Part shown: positions 59,434 to 64,000 of the stretch, one piece after another
How the letters are laid out: each line of letters begins with the position of its first letter
Position numbering within the stretch: position 1 is the first letter of the stretch
Assembly (NCBI GenBank): GCA_026214975.1
Contig: JAOBSW010000644.1
Coordinates: 248,001 to 312,000 of the forward strand
Source of the DNA: Gentiana macrophylla
Lineage: Eukaryota; Streptophyta; Magnoliopsida; Gentianales; Gentianaceae
Length of the DNA: 64,000 nucleotides
Direction: 5' to 3'
Notes under the pieces: model-generated
The model's input: the letters and a program-made list of their open reading frames with translations, nothing else
Database searches by the model: none
Told to the model about the DNA's origin: nothing
Program-made: the position numbers and the translations under genes

Positions 59434-61188
59434 ATTTGTTTTTGTGTGAAGGATTAGAATCGTATGCGGCTCATATATGTCGGCATTTTCTTTTGAAGTT
59501 TTTTTTCTCTCACACTATTGCCATGCTAATTTAGTTGTTTTAATGGCTGATGATTTTGTTAATGTATCATCATATGCAGTTGTGTTGTTTCTCATGTGCT
59601 ATAAGTATAAAATTAATGTATGATATTTCTATATTTTGATTGTTTTTTGTTTTCAGGCGTTGAGTAGTAGATCCTACAAAACCCGAGTTTTCTTTTGAGG
59701 TCAACATGAGCAATGCCAATGATGAAGATTAATGACTATATATTTTGCTTGATATTTTACACTTTACTGTCAGATGTAATTAAAGTGCATAAATGCATTT
59801 TGACATTATGTCACTTAATTATGAGGCTATGCATGTTGATATTTAAGCATTAGCTATGTAATTTGATTGTTGTTATTATGCTGCTAGACTTAATATTGTA
59901 TGTTCATGTTTTTGAAATTGAATCATTTTTCCGAGCTGCTCGAGTTCGAGTTCGAAAGTGCTCGAATTTTATCGAGCATAATCGAGTCAAACTCGAGCAT
60001 GATTAATGTGTTATCGAACCGATCTCGAGCATTTTTTTTCATGCTCGATCCATCTCGAGCCGAGTTCGAGCATCACTGTTTTATGGGGGTTGCTCGACTC
60101 GATAAGTAAATACTCGATTCGGATCGGATCGGATTGTTTACACCCCTAGTTACAGCTAGGTGTTTGACCTAAGAGCTTCCTCAAAGCCTCAAGTTGCTCA
60201 TGTTTGAACATGGATAGATCCCCAGCTGTCTTGTTTTCAGATTGGACAAGTTTTCCATGGCTTTCTTTCTCCACTTGCCTGGAAGGCTTCCAACTGTCAA
60301 GCTTGACATGGAACTTCCAGCAGGCATCCCTAACATAATGATCAATTTTCTTGCAAAAATTGCACCAAACCTTCTCCTTCTTGCCTTGGTTGTTTTGGTT
60401 CTGATTCCATGAATCTTTAGCAGCAAGGGCAGAAGCTTCCCCATAGTCTCCTGATGAGATGTAGCTTTCACCATAATGTTCCTTCGGCTCTCCTCGTGTT
60501 TAACTTCTGAGAAGGCTGTTCTACAGGATGGTAGGGGTTTGGTAGCAATGATAACACCATCCAATACTTGATTAAGAACCATCAAGAACTTGACTTTCAT
60601 TAGATCCTTATACCTCTTAACATCATCTGGGTAGCTGCATGTGTTCTCATCAAATTCTTCAAGTCGCTGCCACGATTTCGACAACTGATTAAATTATTGG
60701 GTGACTTCCATAGTCCCCTGGCACAAGCCGTGAAGTTGTGCCTTTACAAAGAATTTATCAACCTTGGAGTAGAGCTCCTTGGCTGCTATCCAAATCACAT
60801 GAGCAGGGTCGTACAAGATGAAATTATTACTAATTTCAAGGGTCATAGATCGAATGAGCCATGACATAACATGGTTATTCTCAGTATCCCAAATTTTGAA
60901 TTTTGGGTCAGTCCGACCTGGAGGTTTAAAGACACCAGTAAGGTACTCCATCTTTCTTTGACCAGTGATATACATTTTCACCGATCTGGACCATTGGAGG
61001 AAGTTGCTGACATTAAGCTTATGGCCAGTGATGATTGTAGAGCTGAGATCATATGTACCAGCGGTAACATTTGAATATGATTCCCCCGTAGCTGTCCCAG
61101 ATGATCCATATGTTAGAGTAGACATTCTGGAAAGAAAACGTCTGAGCTCCCATTAGAAAACGGGCTCTGATACCATGAAGAAAGTAAG

Positions 61189-61228
<40 letters not shown>

Positions 61229-62568
61229 CTCTTATGATACAAGGACCCCAAGATAGGGTATAAATACAGGAAAGATACAAAGGGGCAGCAGACTACTGCC
61301 ATTAATGATGACAGCGAATGTCAACCCAACTACCTAATTAAGATTTAGGACAGCTAATATAATCCTTAATATAATCCCAACGGTAATACAAAATATCTTA
61401 ATATTATTTTTATTCTTTTATTCTTCTACACTCTTCTTTTATTCTTTTGCAGGAGCGAATGTGAAGTACAAGCCCCTCCATACCTTTTTCATACAATGGT
61501 TTCTGAAGGTGCCAGTAGAAAACCGGGACAAGGAGGTTTTGGTAGAGAGAAGTTAAAGCTACCCAAGGCTGTATGTAAATTAGTGCAGAAAGCTCGTAAA
61601 TTGCAGAGCCTACTGGTCGTTAACTCTGAGTTTCAATTTTGACCACAATTTTACATTGTAGTAGGAATCTTTTGAATGTACTTCGAACAGCTTGTTGCTC
61701 TTGTTATGGATGTAAAGTTCCATTAAAGGAATTACCACTGATTTATACCCCTGACAACCAGCATAAAATTGTCACTGATAGCAGCATGGGTCTTCTTGAT
61801 GAATTTTACACAAACAGAGGGTAGGGGGAAAAGATGGCAATTAGCAATTGCATGAGCTATATTGTCTACTCCTGAAAGGAGTATCACCTAAATGTGTGCA
61901 TGCCTCTTCTTTCACCTATTGAAAATAAAATCCCTGCCTACTACGAAAAATCTAATTTCGATGATTGTAAGGAAAACTCACCTGAGCCACTACAGATCCC
62001 AGTACATCATAGCCAGAAACAAAGAAAATGTCATTTACTTCACCGTTCCCAAAACCTAAGTCCATCTGCATGAGTACAAATATAAGATCAGCGACAATTT
62101 TCAACAACTTTGACTTACAACTACTAAACTACAACATAGATATTAATGTATATAGGAAATAGTTTACTGTTAGAATATGAGTTTGTTAAGCGTTGTGCAC
62201 TAATATTCTGCATTCATCATGGGGAAAAATTGATTAGTCTAGAGTTGGTGGGGTTAGTTAATAGGCTACTTAATGCAGCTTTTCTAGCTAGCTGTATTAA
62301 TAGGGGAATAAGGTAGTTGGCTGTTGTAAGGGCTGTATGTATATATCCGGAGTTATTCTCTCATTTGAACCAGAATGGAAAATATTTTTCTCATCTCCAC
62401 AACCATACAACGTACATCCAACAACATGGATCAGAGCAAGCAGGCCAAAACAGAGAAAGACGACTACACAGGAGAAAATAGAGAAACAATGGAAGCAAAT
62501 AATAACCTCTGGAGAACCTCTACATTCAATATCTAGATCAGGACGTGCGGCGCGCAACTTATACTTTC
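31933..62568 (-). CDS. NOMO: NOMO (nodal modulator) gene, 3' 21 exons
   Basis: Plant NOMO is a large ER type I membrane glycoprotein of tandem beta-sandwich (carbohydrate-binding-like fold) repeats. In animals NOMO acts with nicalin and TMEM147 in a Sec61-associated complex. In 5' to 3' order the exons are 62507-62568, 61982-62065, 54715-54874, 53339-53454, 51670-51798, 50770-50841, 50537-50632, 49365-49442, 48186-48314, 45375-45548, 44077-44277, 43875-43988, 43509-43753, 38152-38197, 37808-38056, 36252-36482, 35904-35995, 34477-34705, 32700-33056, 32507-32580 and 31933-32035. All junctions are GT-AG, phases agree, and the frame has no stop before the terminal TAG. Blocks such as VNVHGSV, CKEKCG and LYDDVTY align through to the C-terminus with the Arabidopsis protein At3g62360. 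Roughly the first 200 residues lie beyond the window. Introns are loaded with transposons. Confidence 0.93.
32124..32474. mobile_element. Palindromic MITE, copy A, within the last NOMO intron
   Basis: The ends GGCGGGTTCTATCGGCAC and, from the right, GGGGTTTCTATTGGCACA are inverted repeats, flanked by TAAATAAA on both sides (32116-32123 and 32475-32482). The centre, about 32272-32392, is a near-perfect palindrome with arms of about 55-60 bases (core ACACCAACGTCAGTG with CACTGGCGTTGGTGT). It occupies 351 of the 471 bp of the intron. A second copy in opposite orientation is at 55,088. Confidence 0.75.
32507..32580 (-). CDS. NOMO: NOMO exon t (membrane anchor)
   Basis: Encodes [19 protein letters not shown] and FISMP, the single C-terminal transmembrane helix. 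Donor GTAGTT; the next intron is mostly a palindromic MITE. Confidence 0.93.
32600..32621. repeat. (CA)n microsatellite
   Basis: About eleven CA units in the intron between NOMO exons t and s. Confidence 0.9.
32700..33056 (-). CDS. NOMO: NOMO exon s
   Basis: 119 codons, [18 protein letters not shown] through EDDDRKQ, the last lumenal repeat, including [18 protein letters not shown]. Confidence 0.95.
33541..34200 (+). pseudogene. Unidentified decayed coding-like sequence in a NOMO intron
   Basis: Overlapping + strand frames at 33567-33761 and 33712-33957, and an uninterrupted stretch near 34005-34150 ([18 protein letters not shown]), suggest a decayed gene or retroelement fragment. The last phrase faintly resembles non-LTR reverse transcriptase linkers. 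I cannot assign a family. Confidence 0.25.
34477..34705 (-). CDS. NOMO: NOMO exon r
   Basis: [20 protein letters not shown] through ASPESVIIK. The repeat resembles a carboxypeptidase regulatory-like beta sandwich ([16 protein letters not shown]). Confidence 0.94.
34706..35903. other. NOMO intron q-r
   Basis: AT-rich intron with a (TA)n tract at about 35541-35596 followed by (CA)n. No other feature was recognised. Confidence 0.7.
35541..35596. repeat. (TA)n microsatellite
   Basis: Long TA run leading into (CA)5 on its right side. Confidence 0.95.
35904..35995 (-). CDS. NOMO: NOMO exon q
   Basis: [18 protein letters not shown] through TRVAY plus a split Ser codon. Confidence 0.93.
36252..36482 (-). 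CDS. NOMO: NOMO exon p
   Basis: 77 codons, [18 protein letters not shown] through YLRPLLK, with the conserved [13 protein letters not shown]. Confidence 0.94.
36483..37807. other. NOMO intron o-p
   Basis: 1.3 kb of intron sequence with no ORF or mobile element that I can define. A stretch near 37,500-37,560 has a tRNA B-box-like sequence on the - strand but no recognisable SINE. Confidence 0.6.
37808..38056 (-). CDS. NOMO: NOMO exon o
   Basis: 83 codons, [15 protein letters not shown] through YRIEASK, including the family motif [15 protein letters not shown]. Confidence 0.94.
38152..38197 (-). CDS. NOMO: NOMO exon n (46 bp)
   Basis: A small exon completing Arg and encoding [15 protein letters not shown]. 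Donor GTAAGT is consensus. It is 5.3 kb from the previous exon, across a copia insertion. Confidence 0.88.
38251..38291. repeat. Poly(A) tract
   Basis: About 41 consecutive A in the intron upstream of NOMO exon n. Confidence 0.95.
38985..39507 (-). pseudogene. Copia RNase H relic
   Basis: Contains [38 protein letters not shown] (normally SWKSKKQ...SSAEAE) and a CDNKTAI-like block. Two frames with a shift near 39,400. The Glu usually found in SSAEAE is Val. Confidence 0.75.
39520..40330 (-). pseudogene. Copia reverse transcriptase relic
   Basis: The catalytic block [17 protein letters not shown] is readable near 39838-39880, and [15 protein letters not shown] near 40045-40085. Stops and indels interrupt the frame. 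Confidence 0.7.
40551..41210 (-). pseudogene. Copia integrase relic
   Basis: Frames 40819-41103 and 40551-40916 include [32 protein letters not shown] and [11 protein letters not shown], matching the DDE core. The catalytic Asp (SDN) remains; the frame shifts near 40,850. Confidence 0.78.
41258..41467 (-). pseudogene. Copia pre-integrase domain
   Basis: Contains [18 protein letters not shown], the gag-pre-integrase signature (W-x-R-L-GHP type), preceded by a degraded LYYL-like region. Confidence 0.75.
42086..42791 (-). pseudogene. Copia gag (UBN2-type) relic
   Basis: The frame 42564-42791 has [20 protein letters not shown] and the frame 42086-42595 has [32 protein letters not shown] and a [10 protein letters not shown] zinc-knuckle start. 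One stop or shift lies near 42,590. Confidence 0.78.
42949..42960 (-). other. Primer binding site of the decayed copia element
   Basis: TGGTATTAGAGC on the - strand, one substitution from the consensus TGGTATCAGAGC complementary to tRNA-Met. Confidence 0.7.
42961..43275 (-). repeat. 5' LTR of the decayed copia element
   Basis: Ends TTTGCATTCA next to the primer site. It contains a repeated ACACAGTGTATGGAAGC near 43205-43250. The outer boundary is approximate. Confidence 0.45.
43378..43480 (+). mobile_element. tRNA-derived SINE with 20-bp target duplication
   Basis: The body contains GGCATTGGCCCAGCGGTTAG with an A-box-like segment, and GCGGGTTCAAGCCCC with a B box, then a short A-rich 3' end. 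Identical 20-bp sequences starting ACAATGTAAAG flank it at 43358-43377 and 43481-43500. The right copy ends eight bases before the splice junction of NOMO exon m, so the SINE sits immediately inside the intron. Confidence 0.85.
43509..43753 (-). CDS. NOMO: NOMO exon m
   Basis: Encodes [18 protein letters not shown] through [10 protein letters not shown] (last Arg codon split). Donor GTATAA at 43508. A SINE target duplication begins nine bases into the following intron. Confidence 0.92.
43875..43988 (-). CDS. NOMO: NOMO exon l
   Basis: 38 codons, [18 protein letters not shown] through DTSNSS; donor GTAAGA. Confidence 0.92.
44077..44277 (-). CDS. NOMO: NOMO exon k
   Basis: 67 codons, [16 protein letters not shown] through TDIKIK. 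The donor GTCAGA lacks the usual A at +3 but keeps GT. Confidence 0.91.
44513..44897. mobile_element. Possible hAT-like non-autonomous element
   Basis: Starts near CAGGGGCGTCC, and the right side read in reverse has GTGCGTCCTTGTCAA. GGGCCC-rich sub-terminal words occur on both sides (GGGCCCAAAAAT and GGGCCCTAAAAT). No 8-bp duplication was found. It lies in the NOMO intron between exons j and k. Confidence 0.35.
45375..45548 (-). CDS. NOMO: NOMO exon j
   Basis: 58 codons, [16 protein letters not shown] through [10 protein letters not shown]. The CKEKCG cysteine pair is conserved in plant NOMO. Confidence 0.94.
45600..45630. repeat. (CAA)n microsatellite
   Basis: About eight CAA units in the NOMO intron between exons i and j. 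Confidence 0.85.
45770..46044 (-). repeat. Possible LTR fragment
   Basis: On the - strand, TATATATCTGAGTTTTATTTC resembles a TATA box and transcript start of a copia LTR. Termini and target duplication were not resolved. Confidence 0.25.
46045..47839 (+). mobile_element. Internally deleted copia element in a NOMO intron
   Basis: A truncated 5' LTR (about 46045-46220) and a 3' LTR (47472-47839) share GACTATGTAAA, GGAGAAGATT, ACTTTTCCCTATTG and TTATCAACA. Between them lie gag-like sequence, a protease motif WVVDSGAAD (46945-46971), pre-integrase residues, then directly the element C-terminus ([10 protein letters not shown], stop) and polypurine tract TTGAGGGGGGAG. Integrase, RT and RNase H are missing. 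Orientation is opposite to NOMO. Confidence 0.75.
48186..48314 (-). CDS. NOMO: NOMO exon i
   Basis: 43 codons, [19 protein letters not shown] through ARFYQ, with the diagnostic PPGEYRLSA turn. Confidence 0.93.
48578..48678 (-). other. Exon-like open segment of unknown origin
   Basis: 101 bp bounded by GTCAG on its 5' side and GTGAGA on its 3' side, both good splice signals, and open throughout ([20 protein letters not shown], then [13 protein letters not shown]). It is not part of the NOMO family sequence; exons h and i join without it. It could be a captured exon of another gene or a cryptic exon. Confidence 0.35.
49365..49442 (-). CDS. NOMO: NOMO exon h
   Basis: 26 codons, [19 protein letters not shown] through FCFE. 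Confidence 0.92.
49559..49625. repeat. (TA)n microsatellite
   Basis: About 33 TA repeats in the NOMO intron between exons g and h. Confidence 0.95.
50537..50632 (-). CDS. NOMO: NOMO exon g
   Basis: 32 codons, [20 protein letters not shown] through SRYKTK. Confidence 0.92.
50770..50841 (-). CDS. NOMO: NOMO exon f
   Basis: 24 codons, [20 protein letters not shown] through DFL; donor GTAAGC. Confidence 0.92.
51670..51798 (-). CDS. NOMO: NOMO exon e
   Basis: 43 codons, [13 protein letters not shown] through YQLDQ. Both junctions fall between codons. Confidence 0.93.
51799..53338. other. NOMO intron d-e
   Basis: 1.5-kb intron. It contains an LTR-like fragment (about 52617-52880) and no other supported feature. 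Confidence 0.6.
52617..52880 (+). repeat. LTR-like fragment
   Basis: Starts TGTAGAAGAATGG, has a TATTTAAG promoter-like box near 52817 and leader-like pyrimidine-rich sequence after it. It resembles a copia or TRIM LTR, but no target duplication was found. Confidence 0.35.
53339..53454 (-). CDS. NOMO: NOMO exon d
   Basis: Encodes [20 protein letters not shown] through HQKFQ, the conserved linker after the third repeat. Acceptor TGCAG, donor GTGTTC. Confidence 0.92.
53671..53961. mobile_element. Stowaway-like MITE in a NOMO intron
   Basis: Starts CTCCTTCCGTCTCATTTTAG after TA and, from the right, TCCCCTTTGTCTCATTTTAA after TA. TA duplication and CTCCNTCCGT start are Stowaway-type. 291 bp, non-coding. 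Confidence 0.75.
54715..54874 (-). CDS. NOMO: NOMO exon c
   Basis: Encodes [39 protein letters not shown] and IPC. It is separated from the preceding exon by a 7.1-kb intron that contains a complete copia element. Confidence 0.93.
55088..55452. mobile_element. Palindromic MITE, copy B
   Basis: Related to copy A at 32,124 but inverted. Left end TATTGGCACACCCCAATT; right end, in reverse, TATCGGCACACCCCAAATT. The interior has two hairpins (about 55158-55271 and 55310-55385) built on CAACGCCG/CGGCGTTG and GTTCCTTGTTG/CAACAAGGAAC. It lies in the NOMO intron between exons b and c. Confidence 0.75.
55592..55835 (-). repeat. 3' LTR of the intronic copia element
   Basis: 244 bp, pairs with 61176-61429. 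Contains a (GA)n tract near 55614-55634. Confidence 0.9.
55836..56330 (-). pseudogene. Copia RNase H and C-terminus
   Basis: The frame 56055-55831 reads [20 protein letters not shown] and [11 protein letters not shown], the usual C-terminus. Upstream, CDN- and RALRC-like remnants occur with frameshifts. Confidence 0.75.
56340..57300 (-). pseudogene. Copia reverse transcriptase lacking YVDD
   Basis: The frame 56839-56507 reads [18 protein letters not shown] and [20 protein letters not shown]. The canonical text between ITIL and IITGN includes YVDD; about six codons are missing, so the catalytic aspartates are deleted. Other RT blocks upstream (56,900-57,250) are shifted. Confidence 0.8.
57310..57726 (-). 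CDS. Copia integrase-RT linker ORF
   Basis: 138 open codons, acidic and Ser/Thr/Gln-rich ([31 protein letters not shown]), ending WNAV-like sequence in another frame. This is the variable linker of copia pol, including the PLKVYxRK motif that precedes RT. Confidence 0.65.
   Translation of the reverse strand: MTLASTKPPSSDLHATNDDQEETEHTYNQDIDPPLKVYTRKKRLLDNWNMSPHLSNIPSTSDHPHPEEQTGVHQDDCSTDNDQSSQEISTGNTLEQKKVDNKPIAVRKRVRNRTRERLDEESIPRTMMRLEILNGVMP
57723..58540 (-). pseudogene. Copia integrase
   Basis: The frame 58381-58067 reads [35 protein letters not shown] and [19 protein letters not shown]. The frame 57971-57723 gives [17 protein letters not shown]. The Asp of the usual SDN is in KIDNAKEF and the catalytic Glu in AERKN. 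Frameshifts near 58,390 and 58,060. Confidence 0.8.
58541..59167 (-). pseudogene. Copia protease and pre-integrase
   Basis: The frame 59196-58750 contains the retropepsin motif [13 protein letters not shown] (about 59066-59028) and [18 protein letters not shown]. The frame 58747-58541 contains [20 protein letters not shown] stop lies near 58750. Its N-terminal side was cut by the hAT-like element. Confidence 0.82.
59168..60149. mobile_element. hAT-like non-autonomous element inside copia
   Basis: Perfect 12-bp terminal inverted repeats CTAGGGGTGTAA. Sub-terminal regions are rich in CTCGAG-type words; the centre has a (TA)n tract (59346-59428) and unique AT-rich sequence. Flanking 8-mers TTTACGAC-like and GTTACAGC-like match only partly, so the duplication is diverged. 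It interrupts the copia gag/protease region. Confidence 0.75.
59346..59428. repeat. (TA)n microsatellite
   Basis: About 40 TA repeats within the hAT-like element. ORFs through it are artefacts. Confidence 0.95.
60150..61125 (-). pseudogene. Copia gag
   Basis: The frame 61125-60694 begins [10 protein letters not shown] and contains [37 protein letters not shown] and [12 protein letters not shown], a UBN2-type gag. A second frame 60684-60181 continues it. A zinc knuckle ([15 protein letters not shown]) is readable near 60375-60320 in a third frame. At least two frame breaks. Confidence 0.85.
61163..61175 (-). other. Primer binding site of the intronic copia element
   Basis: TGGTATCAGAGCC on the - strand, the exact plant copia consensus complementary to initiator tRNA-Met. 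Confidence 0.9.
61176..61429 (-). repeat. 5' LTR of the intronic copia element
   Basis: 254 bp. Differs from the 3' LTR by a longer (GA)n tract, a short insertion repeating AATATAATCC and scattered substitutions, so the element is not very recent. Confidence 0.9.
61430..61981 (+). other. Intron sequence with a + strand exon-like segment
   Basis: Once the copia insertion is discounted, a pyrimidine-rich tract ending TTTTGCAG at about 61,452 is followed by an open stretch ([20 protein letters not shown] near 61,460-61,520) that stops soon after. It could be the last exon of a decayed + strand gene or chance. No family recognised. Confidence 0.25.
61982..62065 (-). CDS. NOMO: NOMO exon b
   Basis: 28 codons, [15 protein letters not shown] through GSVVAQ, matching the family block GxVxDIFFVxGYDxxGSVVAQ. 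Donor GTGAGT is strong. Confidence 0.92.
62168..62426 (+). repeat. Copia 5' LTR remnant with primer site
   Basis: Starts TGTTAGAATATGAG and ends ATCCAACAACA, followed by TGGATCAGAGCAAG, close to a tRNA-Met primer site. Nothing of the internal region remains, and NOMO exon a begins 80 bp further on. No target duplication was found, consistent with truncation. Confidence 0.6.
62507..62568 (-). CDS. NOMO: NOMO exon a (first in window)
   Basis: Encodes [15 protein letters not shown] and CRGSPE, the end of an early beta-sandwich repeat. The acceptor TGCAG precedes it and GTTATT follows. It starts in phase with two bases completing a Gly codon from an exon outside the window. Confidence 0.88.
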
Positions 62569-62623
62569 CTGCACCACAAAATACAAGTTACAAGAATGAA
62601 TGCTTTTCCATTTTAAGTGGAAT

Positions 62624-62857
62624 TGTTAAAACAATTTAGGGAAAAACTTATGTATTTTATTCCTCGGCACATGCTGCTATATATAACACATAGAAACCCT
62701 ATTCCCAAGAAACTTTGAGTCTATTACTCTTTTTACTCCCCAATCTAACTAGGACTTCGCATGAGCCTCCTAACCCTATTACCCTAATCTTCTATTCTTC
62801 TAGGGAACAGGCCGGACCAATAAATATTAAAACATAAAAACACGTTACATTCCAACA
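62624..62857 (-). mobile_element. Solo LTR with perfect 5-bp TSD
   Basis: On the - strand it starts TGTTGGAATGTAACG and ends GTTTTAACA. GGAAT flanks it on both sides (62619-62623 and 62858-62862). A TATATATAGC box lies inside. LTR-LTR recombination is the usual origin. It lies 55 bp upstream of NOMO exon a. Confidence 0.82.
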
Positions 62858-62899
62858 GGAATCATGAGAATACAAGTCAAGTACAACAAAAACTACATG

Positions 62900-64000
62900 T
62901 GTCCCATAATATAAATCTGTTGAACAGAAAGTTTAAAAGAAAAATGATAGAATTTTTATTATTTCTGTCAAAACAGCAGTCTTATAAAAAGGGAATAAGA
63001 GTGGATTCAGGTGTTGAATGAATAGGGACATCAGTGGTACCTTTAGGTTTCCTAGCATACACCTTTATAGGCTTCTGAATTTGGGAATCATCAGGTATAG
63101 GGTTCTGAATATGGGAACCATCAGTGATAGGGTTCTTTTCAAATGACTGGTTCTTCTGCTCCTCTTGTTTCACTACCAGGGTGCATGTTCTCTATTGGTT
63201 CAGGACTTAAATTAGGGACTGTAAAATCCCTATTAGCTGTTTCAGGACTTAAATCTAAGTCAGGAAAAATTTCATTAGCTTCCTCCCCCTGAATACTAGG
63301 ATAGGTATTCTGATAGAAGTTTGAGGTTTCATCAAAGGTGACATCCCTAGATACAAAGTATTTCTTGGAGGAAGGCAAGTAGCACTTGTATCCCTTCGAG
63401 TAGGAGAATATCCTATGAAGATACACTTAATGGCCCTAGTAAGGTCTAACTTTCCTCTGTTTTGGGAATGAACATGAACAAATGCCATACATCCAAAGAT
63501 TCTAGGTTCAAGGTCTTGGGATTTTCTAAACTCAGGTAGAAGGTTTGTAGGATTTCCCTAGGGCTCTTTTTCCAAGAGTTTTGGAAGGAACTTTATTAAT
63601 TAGATGTGCTGCTGTCAACAGAGCTTCACCCCAGACCCCATTAGGATTTAGGAACATGTGCTTGGAAAAGGAAGGCTCTAGTAACATTTAACAAATGGCC
63701 CATCTTTCTTTCAGCCACCCAGTTGACACATGAGGTTCATGGATAATTCCTTGTGATGATTGAAAGAATGGTGATAAGGTTTGATTGAAGTAGTCTCTAG
63801 CGTTATCACTTCTGAAACGTTTCAATCTTATGTTAAACTGAGTTTCAATCATGTTGTAAAATATAGGGAAGATTCTAGAAACATCAGATTTGTGTTTTAG
63901 AAGATAAGTCCATGTAACCTTAGTGCAATCATCTATGAAAGTTACAAACCATCTAGCTCCAGTGATATTAGGGATAGTGGGTGGTCCCCAAATATCACTA
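62900..64000 (-). mobile_element. Partial copia element running off the right edge
   Basis: On the - strand, integrase residues SDIWGPP-like start at the window edge (63,980-64,000). TWTYLLKHKSDV-like sequence lies near 63,880-63,910, FVHVHSQNRGKLD and CIFIGYS near 63,420-63,485, and the linker KPIKVYARKPKG near 63,040-63,080. No RT follows; the element ends in unrelated sequence near 62,900. Frames are broken. Confidence 0.75.

Larger units (their letters stand above)
55592..61429 (-). mobile_element. Full-length copia element with perfect TSD in a NOMO intron
   Basis: LTRs at 55592-55835 and 61176-61429 start TGTAGAAGAATAAAAG and end CTTACTTTCTTCA on the - strand. CTCTT duplications flank it at 55587-55591 and 61430-61434. 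Primer site TGGTATCAGAGCC lies at 61175-61163. Gag, protease, integrase, RT and RNase H follow in copia order, and a hAT-like element interrupts the gag/protease junction. It shares the NOMO transcription direction. Confidence 0.92.

Overview
This window is nuclear DNA from a flowering plant, probably a eudicot. Evidence: one intron-rich plant housekeeping gene, Athila-like Ty3/gypsy and several Ty1/copia LTR retrotransposons with plant tRNA-Met primer sites, Stowaway-, hAT- and Mutator-type DNA elements, tRNA-derived SINEs, long (TA)n tracts and A/T-rich intergenic DNA. I see no bacterial, organellar or CRISPR features. The species cannot be named from sequence alone.

Left third (1-12,060): most of an Athila-like Ty3/gypsy element on the + strand. 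Its 5' LTR and the start of gag lie outside the window. Gag-pol is broken by stops and frameshifts, but two downstream ORFs (6076-6489 and 7514-8992) are open. An array of GGACGCCCGTCC-like motifs stands directly before a TATA box upstream of the 492-codon ORF. A related array stands before the TATA box of the 3' LTR (10,498-12,060).

Repeat zone (12,061-28,924): a fossil copia pol fragment, a C-poor G/T-rich minisatellite interrupted by a hAT-like element, and the 3' part of a SIRE-like copia element on the - strand. That element is split by a complete copia element on the + strand (18,658-23,748) with a perfect GTTTC target duplication. Then come a SINE-like unit, a Stowaway-like MITE, another TATA-proximal motif array and A-rich tandem repeats.

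Mutator-like element (28,925-31,616): flanked by a perfect 9-bp duplication (TATAAGAAA). It carries a 339-codon chimeric ORF whose N-terminus matches the signal peptide and first conserved block of phospholipid-sterol acyltransferase (PSAT1), followed by unrelated sequence. This is a Pack-MULE. It also contains a hAT-like MITE and a complex minisatellite.

Right half (31,933 to past 62,568): a NOMO (nodal modulator) gene on the - strand. Twenty-one exons, including the stop codon, are in the window, and roughly the first 200 codons lie beyond the right edge. All splice junctions are GT-AG and the 1,012-codon reading frame is unbroken. The introns hold three copia elements, LTR remnants, a solo LTR, a SINE nine bases from a splice donor, two palindromic MITEs (one fills most of the last intron) and a Stowaway-like MITE. 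A further partial copia element runs off the right edge.
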